64,000 bases of DNA, taken from NCBI RefSeq assembly GCF_001413925.1, contig NZ_LBMJ01000001.1:2272001-2336000 (forward strand). The letters are read 5' to 3'. The notes beneath the pieces are model-generated. The model did not search any database, had not been told where the DNA came from, and saw nothing but the letters and a program-made list of their open reading frames with translations. Positions 1 to 7,806 of the stretch are shown one piece after another (the stretch's first letter is position 1; each line of letters starts with the position of its first letter). Position numbers and translations under genes: made by a program. Origin of the DNA: Nonlabens sp. YIK11. GTDB lineage: Bacteria; Bacteroidota; Bacteroidia; Flavobacteriales; Flavobacteriaceae.

Positions 1-329
1 TCGTGCTAACCACAGATCACGGTACCATAAATGTCACGACGCCCAGCAAAGTCATAGGCGATAAAAACACAAGTCTCAATTTAAGGTATAAAACTGGTCG
101 TAGTTTATCTTATGAGGATAAGGATGTAATAGCAGCAACAGACCCATCAACCATCGGTCTCCCTAAAATCAATATGAGCAGTAGCTTCATATTTGCAAAG
201 GGCGACCTATTCTTTGCCTATCCCAACAATTACAACCATTATGTGAGTTATTATAGGAACACGTATCAACATGGTGGAGTTTCCCTAGAAGAAATGTTGA
301 TACCCTTCGCCGTCTTCAATCCTCGATAA
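1..329 (+). CDS. porX: PorX-like response regulator, PglZ domain, C-terminal part
   Basis: Only the last ~109 codons are in the window; the frame is open at the left edge, so the GTG at position 3 is an internal valine codon. The visible part has the alkaline-phosphatase-like motif TTDHG at its start and ends in a YQHGGVSLEEMLIPFAV segment, typical of the metal-binding PglZ domain of PorX. PorX is the cytoplasmic response regulator that, with the kinase PorY, controls type IX secretion genes in Bacteroidetes (family knowledge). The receiver domain lies outside the window. The stop codon is directly followed by the ATG of tsaE at 330, so the two are cotranscribed. Confidence 0.85.
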   Translation, partial: VLTTDHGTINVTTPSKVIGDKNTSLNLRYKTGRSLSYEDKDVIAATDPSTIGLPKINMSSSFIFAKGDLFFAYPNNYNHYVSYYRNTYQHGGVSLEEMLIPFAVFNPR

Positions 330-740
330 ATGGAATACCAACTTAAAGATATAGATAAGGCTGCCGCTCATATTATCGCTTCCGCGAAAAGTGATAACCT
401 CCTATTTGAAGCTCCCATGGGATCTGGTAAGACCACACTAATTACAGCGATCTGTAAACAACTAGGCGTGACCGAAGCCATTTCTTCTCCTACCTATAAT
501 ATAGTCAATGAGTACAGTGGGACAGACAAAGACATCTATCACTTTGACCTGTACAGAATCAATACTATCGACGAACTACATGATATAGGTGTCGAGGAAT
601 ATTTTGATTCAGCTTCTTTGAGACTGATCGAATGGCCATCTTTAATTGTTCCAATTATTTCTGATTATCAGTATGTTAAAATTAGAATAATTAACAGTAC
701 ATCGAGAATTTTAAATATCAGCGATGTAGTTCGTCGATGA
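330..740 (+). CDS. tsaE: TsaE, tRNA t6A biosynthesis ATPase
   Basis: A 136-residue P-loop ATPase of normal family length. Walker A is GSGKTT at residues 31-36. ISSPTYNIVNEY (51-62) and HFDLYR (71-76) are hallmark TsaE/YjeE segments, and RLIEWPS near residue 100 is the conserved EWP motif. TsaE supports the TsaB-TsaD complex that transfers threonylcarbamoyl to A37 of ANN-decoding tRNAs. It starts on the base after the porX stop codon; the porX-tsaE-ald order is common in Flavobacteriia. TsaC, which makes the threonylcarbamoyl-AMP used by this pathway, is encoded at 59264-59881. Confidence 0.93.
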   Translation: MEYQLKDIDKAAAHIIASAKSDNLLFEAPMGSGKTTLITAICKQLGVTEAISSPTYNIVNEYSGTDKDIYHFDLYRINTIDELHDIGVEEYFDSASLRLIEWPSLIVPIISDYQYVKIRIINSTSRILNISDVVRR

Positions 741-879
741 AGTTTATTACCATTTATTAATGTTTTAACTTAAATAATTAACAACAAACGTTCTCTAAGC
801 GACATATCTATCATTTCGGCGATTATACGTTCATAGCAATAAAAAAAGGAGGTTTCAATGCTAGTTTTATATCACTTAT

Positions 880-911
880 TTACTTAAACCCTTTTTTTAA
901 TTACTTAAACC
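880..911. repeat. Direct repeat TTACTTAAACC, 21-bp period
   Basis: The 11-mer TTACTTAAACC occurs at 880-890 and 901-911, exactly two helical turns apart, just before the ATG at 919. This spacing would suit a dimeric regulator, but it may be chance in AT-rich DNA. An AGGAGG run lies at 848-853, with no gene at a suitable distance. Confidence 0.3.
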
Positions 912-918
912 AAATATC

Positions 919-1065
919 ATGAACAACAAATCACTCAAAGCAATCGCCCTAGTTTCACTTTTTGCTGTATCTTTAGCTGCAACTGCAGCGACATCTTTCG
1001 CTCCTGAAACGACAAATGCAAAGAAAATCGACAAAGCGTGGATCATTATACCTTCTCGTGGGTAG
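919..1065 (+). CDS. Small exported peptide, 48 aa
   Basis: ATG at 919 opens a 48-codon frame ending TAG at 1063-1065. The N-terminus reads MNNKSLKAIALVSLFAVSLA followed by small residues, a clear Sec signal-type segment, leaving about 20 residues after likely cleavage. Its 3' end overlaps the start of the next membrane protein by 50 nt in another frame. It may be a genuine small secreted protein, or the remnant of a longer one cut by a frameshift. No family recognised. Confidence 0.5.
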   Translation: MNNKSLKAIALVSLFAVSLAATAATSFAPETTNAKKIDKAWIIIPSRG

Positions 1066-1507
1066 TTTTGTAGCGGTCATTCTGGCCACTACACCATACT
1101 TTTTTTATTCATATGAAGTTGTCCCAACCGGTCCGGATTGGGACAATTTTTTATTTACATACCATTCTGGTTATTATCTACGAGCTCAAGTAAGTATTTG
1201 GACTATCATGGCGAAATTCATACCTTTTTACCTGATGGTGATTTGGTTTTTGACTTGTAAACATTGGTGGTACCACTGTATTTTAATACCTATGGCGATG
1301 TATGGCTTTCAACTATATAGTTCTATCAATGATGATCTAAAATTTATGGATGAAAGCGAAGAACTTGGATTTATAGTTCCAGTTGTCATTGCCTCACTAT
1401 CATTAACTTACCTCGCAAGAACTAAAGTTTTCGACAAAGTTCACGGCATCGACATTTCAGAAATTGAAAACTACGTCAAGAAACCTAGCGATAGATTTTT
1501 CAAGTAA
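1016..1507 (+). CDS. Small membrane protein next to ald
   Basis: A 163-residue protein with a basic N-terminus (MQRKSTKR) and about four hydrophobic segments, near residues 10-30, 63-80, 85-102 and 117-135, then a charged cytoplasmic tail. No enzyme motif is visible. ATG 1016 is chosen because basic residues precede the first membrane segment. The cost is a 50-nt overlap with the 48-aa frame upstream. It sits between tsaE and ald, and a membrane protein of this kind is often found there in flavobacteria (recollection, not checked). Confidence 0.72.
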   Translation: MQRKSTKRGSLYLLVGSFVAVILATTPYFFYSYEVVPTGPDWDNFLFTYHSGYYLRAQVSIWTIMAKFIPFYLMVIWFLTCKHWWYHCILIPMAMYGFQLYSSINDDLKFMDESEELGFIVPVVIASLSLTYLARTKVFDKVHGIDISEIENYVKKPSDRFFK

Positions 1508-1540
1508 TTATTCTAACTTGCTGACTGCATAAACCTTGTT

Positions 1541-2740
1541 ATGAGTCACATTCTCAATCCATTTACTAAAGATCAATTGATTCCTCAAGAGGAACGTCTA
1601 GAGATTCAACGCACTAAAAAGGAGCTTTTTATTGGGATTCCCAAAGAAGACCAACAGGTTGAAAAACGAATCTGCCTCACACCAGACGCGGTTGCCGCAC
1701 TCACCGCACATGGACATCGCATCATCATAGAAAAAGGAGCTGGTTTAGGAAGCAGCTTTACTGATAACGAATATCTAAATTCTGGTGCAGAGCTTACTTC
1801 AGACACTAAAAAAGTCTTCTCCTGCCCTACTATTCTAAAGGTGGCACCACCATCAATGGAGGAGATCAAAATGATCAAGCCTCAAACCGTTTTGATCAGC
1901 GCTCTTCAACTTAAGACAAGAAACAAAGAGTATTTTGAAAAACTTGCAGCCAAAAAAATAACCGCACTAGCGTTTGAATTTATTCAGGATGATGATGGTC
2001 ACTATATAGCCACTGCGGCCTTAAGCGAAATTTCAGGTGTAGCTTCTGTTCTTATCGCGTCAGAGTTATTAAGCAGCGGCCCTAATCGTACCGGGCAATT
2101 GTTCGGTAATATAACGGGTGTACCACCAGTAGATGTGGTAATTATGGGTGCAGGAACCGTAGGCGAGTTTGCGATTAGAACTGCCTTGGGTCTCGGCGCC
2201 AATGTAAAGGTGTTTGACAACTCTATTTCTAACTTAAGAAAAGTCAAAGACAACGTTAGCCAATCCATTTTTACAAGCACTCTTCAACCCAAATACCTCT
2301 CCAAAGCTTTGCGACGTTGTGATGTGGTCATAGCAGCACTGTCAGGGAAAAACCGCGCACCTGTGGTGGTATCCCAAACCATGGTAGAGAACATGAAAAT
2401 TGGCTCGGTCATTATTGATGTAAGTATTGACATGGGCGGTTGTTTTGAAACGAGCGAGCTCACAACGCATGAAAATCCTACTTTCGTAAAGTACGGCGTG
2501 ACGCATTATTGCGTCCCCAACTTGCCATCACGCTATTCTAAAACAGCATCCATCTCGTTGAGCAATATTTTTACTCCTTATATCTTAAACATCGCAGATG
2601 ATGGCGGTATTGAACATTCCATAAGAATGGATAAAGGACTTAAAAATGGTATTTACATGTATCACGGTATTAATACCAACAAATCAGTTGGCGAGTGGTA
2701 TAACTTACCTTGTAGCGATGTAAATTTGCTCATCTTTTAA
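1541..2740 (+). CDS. ald: Alanine dehydrogenase
   Basis: A 399-residue member of the alanine dehydrogenase/transhydrogenase alpha family, which interconverts L-alanine and pyruvate with NAD and ammonia. The N-terminal catalytic domain has GIPKEDQQVEKR at 32-43, including the conserved lysine and the substrate-binding EKR. The Rossmann motif is GAGTVGE at 203-209, followed by VKVFDNS. The Bacteroidetes form carries ~30 extra N-terminal residues, as here. It lies 33 nt after the membrane protein and 9 nt before the DUF4258-like gene, so probably in one transcript. Confidence 0.93.
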   Translation: MSHILNPFTKDQLIPQEERLEIQRTKKELFIGIPKEDQQVEKRICLTPDAVAALTAHGHRIIIEKGAGLGSSFTDNEYLNSGAELTSDTKKVFSCPTILKVAPPSMEEIKMIKPQTVLISALQLKTRNKEYFEKLAAKKITALAFEFIQDDDGHYIATAALSEISGVASVLIASELLSSGPNRTGQLFGNITGVPPVDVVIMGAGTVGEFAIRTALGLGANVKVFDNSISNLRKVKDNVSQSIFTSTLQPKYLSKALRRCDVVIAALSGKNRAPVVVSQTMVENMKIGSVIIDVSIDMGGCFETSELTTHENPTFVKYGVTHYCVPNLPSRYSKTASISLSNIFTPYILNIADDGGIEHSIRMDKGLKNGIYMYHGINTNKSVGEWYNLPCSDVNLLIF

Positions 2741-2749
2741 GCAAACTTC

Positions 2750-3130
2750 ATGAATTTTATCAAACGTCTAGGTTTTTACATGGGCGGTTTTGCCATAGGC
2801 CTCGTATTTCTTGTATTCTTTTTAAGCGGTAAACGTGCGCAGTGCAACTGGTTTCCAGAAGATCGGGTCATTGCAGATATTAATAAAAAGAATTCAGTCA
2901 GATTCTCACCAGAATTTAGAGAACTGCTGGCCAATAAAGAGATTGACACCACCAGCGTCATTATGATCCTCAAATATGGCGATGTGGATTTTTCAAAATC
3001 CAATACTGACACCATTCCATGTAATCGATATTACATCAATGGCCGCCAAGAGTTGGCCAAAACTGCCTTGATCGTCACCAATTGCGATCGTTACGTTCGC
3101 GTTGAGAATCTAGTGATAGAAAAGGATTAG
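2750..3130 (+). CDS. DUF4258-like membrane-anchored protein
   Basis: A 126-residue protein with one N-terminal transmembrane helix (residues 8-27) and a soluble domain with regularly spaced charged residues and two cysteines (CNRYY, VTNCDRY). The pattern resembles the DUF4258 proteins found beside ald in flavobacteria; this assignment is from memory of the family. It starts 9 nt after ald. Its stop overlaps the stop of the convergent proline dehydrogenase gene by 4 nt, leaving no room for a separate terminator. Function unknown. Confidence 0.65.
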   Translation: MNFIKRLGFYMGGFAIGLVFLVFFLSGKRAQCNWFPEDRVIADINKKNSVRFSPEFRELLANKEIDTTSVIMILKYGDVDFSKSNTDTIPCNRYYINGRQELAKTALIVTNCDRYVRVENLVIEKD

Positions 3131-4296
3131 ATACCGCGTCGTTTGATCTCTTTATTGATCAAATTCAATTCACGTCCTACCTGACCAGCCACCGAAGTAT
3201 TTTCTTGGGCACGTCTTATCAAGTAAGGCATCACATCATTGATGGGTCCAAATGGCAATATCTTAAATACATTATGATCTGCTTCAGCTAGATTGAATGT
3301 GAGATTGTCACTCATACCGTACAATTGACCAAACCAAACATCACCACTTCTAGGGTCCACTCCTTTTTCTTTCATGAACTCCATAGCCGCAAGCGTGCTC
3401 TCTTCATTATGAGTTCCCAGACATAATTTGATGGTATCTAAATGATCAAGAATAAAGTTCATCACATCGTTGAACATTTGATCAGTAGCGGCTTTGTCCT
3501 TACAGATAGGTGATGGATAATTGAGCTCTTCTGCTCGCTCTCGTTCCTTTTCCATGTAGGCACCACGCACGATCTTTGCTCCAGCGATAAAATTATTCGC
3601 CTTGGCATTTTGATAAAGGTTTTCAATGTATTGCAAACGGTCCCAACGGTAACATTGTACCGTATTATAGATATATGCTTTCTCCTTATTATAACTCTGC
3701 ATCATATCTCTAACCAAAGCATCTGCGGCATCTTGCATCCAACTTTCCTCACCATCAAATAAGAGCATCACTTCGCTATCTACGGCCGTTTTGCAAAGTA
3801 GATCGACCCTATTCACGATTCGTTCCCACTCCAACTGTTCTGGCGCGGTAAGTTCCTTACCTTCTGACACCTTTTGCCAGATGTAAAATCTTCCAAGTCC
3901 TGTAGGTTTGACCACTTCAAATGGTAATGCCTCATTAACAGCCGCTGCGTGAATCAAGGTAAGCTTCTTACCTACAACGCTATCAAAGTCGGCTTCATTT
4001 TCTTTTCCTTCGACCGAATAATCCAGAATGGAACTTACGCCTTTGGTGTACATATTCTCAACAATAGGCATACACTCATCTTCAGTAGTACCGCCACAAA
4101 ATTGGTCAAATATGGTATTTCTAATCAGTCCTTTGATGGGCAAACCCAGTTTCAAGCCGGTCATGGTCAGTTTTGACCCTAGATTGACCAGCCACTGCTG
4201 TCCCATCATGGAAAATATAAATCGCGACTTTTTCAAATCAGCATTGGACTTGAGTGCAAAAGCCGTCTTAGTATCCTCAAAAAATTGCTTATTCAT
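3127..4296 (-). CDS. Proline dehydrogenase
   Basis: A 389-residue FAD-dependent proline dehydrogenase (monofunctional, not fused to P5C dehydrogenase) oxidising proline to pyrroline-5-carboxylate. Barrel motifs are clear: KIVRGAYMEKER at 241-252, LCLGTHNEES at 291-300 and LIRRAQENTSVAGQ at 359-372, the last carrying the two substrate-binding arginines. Length and motifs fit the eukaryote-like Bacteroidetes form. The start is fixed by a -7-like TATATTTG at 4308-4301, only 4 nt before the ATG. Confidence 0.93.
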   Translation of the reverse strand: MNKQFFEDTKTAFALKSNADLKKSRFIFSMMGQQWLVNLGSKLTMTGLKLGLPIKGLIRNTIFDQFCGGTTEDECMPIVENMYTKGVSSILDYSVEGKENEADFDSVVGKKLTLIHAAAVNEALPFEVVKPTGLGRFYIWQKVSEGKELTAPEQLEWERIVNRVDLLCKTAVDSEVMLLFDGEESWMQDAADALVRDMMQSYNKEKAYIYNTVQCYRWDRLQYIENLYQNAKANNFIAGAKIVRGAYMEKERERAEELNYPSPICKDKAATDQMFNDVMNFILDHLDTIKLCLGTHNEESTLAAMEFMKEKGVDPRSGDVWFGQLYGMSDNLTFNLAEADHNVFKILPFGPINDVMPYLIRRAQENTSVAGQVGRELNLINKEIKRRGI

Positions 4297-4300
4297 GCCG

Positions 4301-4308
4301 CAAATATA
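4301..4308 (-). promoter_or_regulatory. Candidate -7 element TATATTTG of proline dehydrogenase
   Basis: Read on the minus strand, TATATTTG matches the Bacteroidetes -7 consensus TAnnTTTG and is separated from the ATG (4296) by only CGGC. If used, the transcript would be leaderless or nearly so. No convincing -33 TTTG was found upstream. Confidence 0.5.
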
Positions 4309-4402
4309 AATGGGAAATACAGCTCGTTTATCATAGAGTTGGTACTTTTGAAGCTATTTAAGTTCTCATTAAGACTTGTAGTTCAATGGTCGTGGATTGT
4401 GA

Positions 4403-4418
4403 CGCTTTCGCGAAAGCG
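4403..4418. repeat. Interspersed palindrome CGCTTTCGCGAAAGCG, intergenic copy
   Basis: Perfect 16-bp palindrome in the gap between the divergent proline dehydrogenase and aroB genes, 68 bp before the aroB ATG. The right flank is AAC, as in several other copies. Confidence 0.95.
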
Positions 4419-4486
4419 AACTCCTCAAGAATCCCGTTGCAACCTATCGAGTTCTGGAAAGAGAGCCATCATAACATGACCCGCAA

Positions 4487-5557
4487 ATGACCTCAATTAT
4501 CAATGAATCCTATGCCATACATTTTGGCGAGGAATGTTATGTACAACTCAATACGTACGTGGCCAAAAAGTTGCCCAGCATCATTTTTGTGTTGGTCGAT
4601 GAGAATACCATGCAGCATTGTTACGCACCATTTATTGCAAAACTTGAAACGGTCGCTCCTATTGAAGTGATTGAGATTGAAGCTGGTGAAGAGTTCAAGA
4701 ATATTGACACATGTACTGGTGTGTGGAGTGCGCTTATTGAACTGGGCTGCGATCGCAACAGTCTTTTTATAAGTCTGGGCGGCGGCGTGGTGACAGATCT
4801 AGGTGGTTTTGTGGCTTGTACCATCAAACGTGGTATTGACTTCATTCATGTGCCTACAAGTTTACTGGCGATGGTGGACGCATCCGTTGGTGGGAAAAAT
4901 GGTGTGGATTTGGGGAATTTAAAAAATCAGATAGGTGTGATACAACCGCCGGTGATGACACTGGTGGATCCTACTTTTCTAGCGACCTTACCTCAAAAAC
5001 AATTGCGCAACGGTAGCTTTGAAATGTTTAAGCATGGCTTGATTGCAGATCGTGTGTATTGGGAAAATATGCTGGCGATTGATTTTGATTACAGCGACGA
5101 GACTTTTGAATCCTTGATCTATCAATCCATCATTATTAAAAATGATGTGGTACAAAGCGATCCCTATGAAAAGGATGCCCGTAAATCCCTCAATTATGGA
5201 CACACTGTGGGCCACGCGATTGAATCCTTTTGCATGGCAAGTGACGATCATGAAGATTTACTCCACGGTGAGGCGATCGCCGCAGGAATAATGGTTGAAT
5301 CCTATTTGAGTACGCTTAACACTGGACTGTCTGCGGCAGATTTCAATCAAATCGACTCCTTTTACCAAAGTCTGGACCTGGAATTATCCTTCAACGATAA
5401 GGTAGTAGACCAAATCATCAGCCTTATGGCACATGACAAAAAGAACGTTAACGGCGAGGTCCGGTTCGTACTTCTCAATGCCATAGGACAATACAAAACC
5501 GATTGTGTGGTCTCTGTAGACCAGATACGTAATGGATTTAAATTATACCTGAAATAA
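4487..5557 (+). CDS. aroB: 3-dehydroquinate synthase
   Basis: A 356-residue AroB, converting DAHP to 3-dehydroquinate in the shikimate pathway with NAD and a divalent metal. GGGVVTDLGGFVA (98-110) is the nucleotide-binding segment, and HVPTSLLAMVDASVGGKNGV (121-140) is the signature catalytic stretch. Metal ligands are expected in the later NYGHTVGHAIE and LHGEAIAAG motifs, both present. Full length, with a normal C-terminus. It is divergent from proline dehydrogenase and appears monocistronic. Confidence 0.96.
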   Translation: MTSIINESYAIHFGEECYVQLNTYVAKKLPSIIFVLVDENTMQHCYAPFIAKLETVAPIEVIEIEAGEEFKNIDTCTGVWSALIELGCDRNSLFISLGGGVVTDLGGFVACTIKRGIDFIHVPTSLLAMVDASVGGKNGVDLGNLKNQIGVIQPPVMTLVDPTFLATLPQKQLRNGSFEMFKHGLIADRVYWENMLAIDFDYSDETFESLIYQSIIIKNDVVQSDPYEKDARKSLNYGHTVGHAIESFCMASDDHEDLLHGEAIAAGIMVESYLSTLNTGLSAADFNQIDSFYQSLDLELSFNDKVVDQIISLMAHDKKNVNGEVRFVLLNAIGQYKTDCVVSVDQIRNGFKLYLK

Positions 5558-5631
5558 ATAAACTGGAACATTTTTATTGTCCGTACTAAGATATTTTTAT
5601 ACTTTCCCAAAAAATTGAAACACCTGCTCCT

Positions 5632-5958
5632 ATGAGAAATGTCATCGTAGATTATAAAAAATTGACACCTGATGTATTGCAACTTTTAGTAGATCGCTAT
5701 CCAGACGGATATGGCGATGACGATGTCATCAGTTTTAAAAACCATAAAAACGAAACCATCCACGCCGTAGAGGTAAAAACTGAGGACACAAAATACTTAG
5801 TGAAAATCTCTCAAAAACTGGAGATGCAGATGGAAGCTTTTGACGTTGACGATTATGACGATGCAGAAATGAATGATCCAGATGCACTACCAGAAATGGA
5901 TCCTAACGCAGAGGCTGAGGACATTGCAGATGAAGAGCTGGAAGATGACGAAGACTAA
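5632..5958 (+). CDS. Conserved acidic protein of unknown function
   Basis: A 108-residue protein with a folded-looking N-terminal half (RYPDGYGDDDVISF, then HAVEVKTEDTKYLVKIS) and a very acidic C-terminal tail from about residue 68 that is almost entirely Asp, Glu and Ala. No catalytic motif and no signal peptide. Proteins like this are common in flavobacteria without assigned function. It sits alone between aroB and a shared terminator facing sucC. Confidence 0.75.
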   Translation: MRNVIVDYKKLTPDVLQLLVDRYPDGYGDDDVISFKNHKNETIHAVEVKTEDTKYLVKISQKLEMQMEAFDVDDYDDAEMNDPDALPEMDPNAEAEDIADEELEDDED

Positions 5959-5980
5959 ATCATTGATTTTATCATAAAAC

Positions 5981-6008
5981 AAAAAACCATCCTCGTGGAT
6001 GGTTTTTT
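5981..6008. terminator. Bidirectional terminator
   Basis: AAAAAACCATCC (5981-5992), loop TCGT, then GGATGGTTTTTT. The A-run and T-run on either side let it end both the acidic-protein gene from the left and sucC from the right. Confidence 0.88.
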
Positions 6009-6030
6009 TATTTCGAAAAGTTCGCAATAC

Positions 6031-7224
6031 TTATGCTAGTACCGCTTGGACCTTATCTGCTGCTTCTTTAAACTCGATAGCGCTCTGCACGTCCATACCG
6101 CTGTTATCGATCAAGTCTTTTGCGATTTCTGCATTTGTTCCTTGAAGTCTTACGATCAATGGTACATTCATCGCATCGCCCATACTTTTCTTAGCATCGA
6201 TAATACCTTGCGCCACACGGTCACAACGTACGATACCACCAAAGATGTTGACTAGAATAGCTTTCACACCTTTATCTTTCAAGATAATTTTGAAGGCCTC
6301 TTCTACTCTTTTTGCATCTGCTGTACCACCTACATCTAGGAAGTTAGCTGGTTCACCACCAGATTGCTTGATCAAGTCCATGGTTGCCATGGCAAGTCCA
6401 GCTCCATTAACCATACAACCTACGTTACCGTCAAGGTCAACATAGTTCAATCCTACTTCACGTGCTTCCACTTCAGTTGGATTTTCTTCACGTATATCTC
6501 TCATCGCTTCAAGATCCTTGTGACGGAACAATGCATTCTCATCCAAAGTAATTTTACAATCCACAGCGATAATTCTCTCATCGCTAGCTTTCAATACCGG
6601 GTTGATCTCAAACAAAGCACTGTCAGATCCTACATATGCATTGTAAAGCTTCGCCACAAATTTGGTCATTTCTTTAAATGCCTTACCGCTCAAACCTAAA
6701 TTGAAGGCGATGCGTCTAGCTTGAAAGCCTTGTAGACCATGAGCCGGATCAATAATTTCAGTAAAGATCAGGTGCGGAGTCTCCTCTGCAACGGTCTCGA
6801 TATCCATTCCACCTTCGGTAGAATACATGATCATGTTTTTCCCTTGAGCACGATCCAGAAGTACAGACATGTAGAATTCCTCTACTTCTACCTCGCCTGG
6901 CTCGTAGACATCCTCTGCAATCAGCACTTGGTGAACACGTTTCCCTTCAGCTGAAGTTTGTGGTGTTACCAGGTCCATTCCTATAATCTCTCCAGAGATT
7001 TTCTTCACATCGTCAAGGCTTTTGGCAAGTTTTACGCCACCACCTTTACCACGTCCACCAGCATGTACTTGTGCTTTGATAACGTGCCATCCAGTTCCTG
7101 TTTCATCGGTCAGTTCTTTTGCCGCTTGAACCGCTTCTTCTGGAGTGGTTGCGATTTTACCTCTTTGTACGGTAACTCCATAACTGGCTAAAATCTCTTT
7201 TCCTTGATATTCGTGAAGATTCAT
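6031..7224 (-). CDS. sucC: Succinyl-CoA synthetase beta subunit
   Basis: A 397-residue ADP/GDP-forming succinate-CoA ligase beta chain of the TCA cycle. The N-terminus MNLHEYQGKEILASYGV is diagnostic. An ATP-grasp domain follows (VIKAQVHAGGRGKGGGVKLA near 48-67), then the CoA-ligase domain with VNGAGLAMATMD, FLDVGGTA and VNIFGGIVRCD. The alpha subunit gene (sucD) is not adjacent, as is usual in flavobacteria. Monocistronic, with the shared terminator downstream. Confidence 0.96.
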   Translation of the reverse strand: MNLHEYQGKEILASYGVTVQRGKIATTPEEAVQAAKELTDETGTGWHVIKAQVHAGGRGKGGGVKLAKSLDDVKKISGEIIGMDLVTPQTSAEGKRVHQVLIAEDVYEPGEVEVEEFYMSVLLDRAQGKNMIMYSTEGGMDIETVAEETPHLIFTEIIDPAHGLQGFQARRIAFNLGLSGKAFKEMTKFVAKLYNAYVGSDSALFEINPVLKASDERIIAVDCKITLDENALFRHKDLEAMRDIREENPTEVEAREVGLNYVDLDGNVGCMVNGAGLAMATMDLIKQSGGEPANFLDVGGTADAKRVEEAFKIILKDKGVKAILVNIFGGIVRCDRVAQGIIDAKKSMGDAMNVPLIVRLQGTNAEIAKDLIDNSGMDVQSAIEFKEAADKVQAVLA

Positions 7225-7416
7225 ATGTGTTTTTTAAGTTTTGTAATAGGCTAGCAAAAATAACAAAGCAAGTCTCTAAATGGAAATTATTGATCCTAAT
7301 AATACGTTAGGTTGTTATGTGATATGTTATAAATCTGTCTTGATGAATCAATCCAAGTCATTATGCTTCCCAAAGAGGTTTTTAAGACAATCCTATTCTT
7401 TTCAAATCGCTCGTTC

Positions 7417-7453
7417 TCAGCACTTCGACAAGCTCAGAGCGACGCTGTCGCTC
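7417..7453. repeat. Dispersed flavobacterial intergenic repeat with hairpin
   Basis: CTCAGCACTTCGACAAGCTC is a sequence seen repeatedly between genes in Bacteroidetes (from memory). It is followed by an inverted repeat GAGCGAC (7437-7443), loop GCT, GTCGCTC (7447-7453). The arm recurs as GAGCGACAG at 7501-7509. Confidence 0.55.
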
Positions 7454-7580
7454 GAACCGGCTTTCTTTTTGCTTTAATTTCATCTTTATAAACCATTATC
7501 GAGCGACAGTCGAGATATGGTTGAATGTTCTACTTTTTTCAGAGAGTTACTTCTATATCGCTGCTGCTCGATCGGTTTTA

Positions 7581-7674
7581 CGTTAGGGATTGAAGTGGAA
7601 AGCCCGCAGCGATAGCGAGGACTTGCAGCGTAAAGCCCGACCATCGTGGCAGCGATGGGAACGCCCAGATAAAA
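7581..7674 (+). ncRNA. Candidate structured RNA or repeat, Flavo-1-like
   Basis: Begins CGTTAGGGATTGAAGTGG and contains two AAAGCCCG boxes (7600-7607 and 7632-7639) around a GCAGCGATAGCGAGGACTTG core, ending GGGAACGCCC. This boxed layout is frequent between genes of flavobacteria and recalls the Flavo-1 RNA motif; the name is a recollection that I could not check. The strand is chosen by that resemblance. Decisive test: a covariance-model search with the Rfam Flavo-1 model. Confidence 0.4.
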
Positions 7675-7806
7675 CAAAATGGAATTATTTAAACAAAATA
7701 AATACCGCTATGTGGTGTAAAACTTAAAATGTTTTGCCATAAAGCCAATTATGTGGCGTCTCCATCCTATTTTTGTTAGCTTAATTAAAATTTAATCGCA
7801 TAACTA

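Larger units (their letters stand above)
7225..7806. other. Gene-free 582-bp region between sucC and lysA
   Basis: No convincing coding frame: the 63-codon minus-strand frame at 7486-7677 has no plausible composition and lies over structured DNA. The region holds a commonly repeated intergenic sequence (7417-7453), a second GAGCGACAG copy near 7501 and a candidate structured RNA or repeat (7581-7674). The sucC promoter should be at its left end and that of lysA at its right end. Confidence 0.7.

Noticed and set aside
4285..4479. 64-codon forward frame between proline dehydrogenase and aroB
   Set aside because: It overlaps the proline dehydrogenase start, its composition is not protein-like, and it reads through the palindrome as LSRKRT.
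7486..7677. 63-codon minus-strand frame in the sucC-lysA gap
   Set aside because: It covers the structured repeat region and has no plausible domain or signal peptide.
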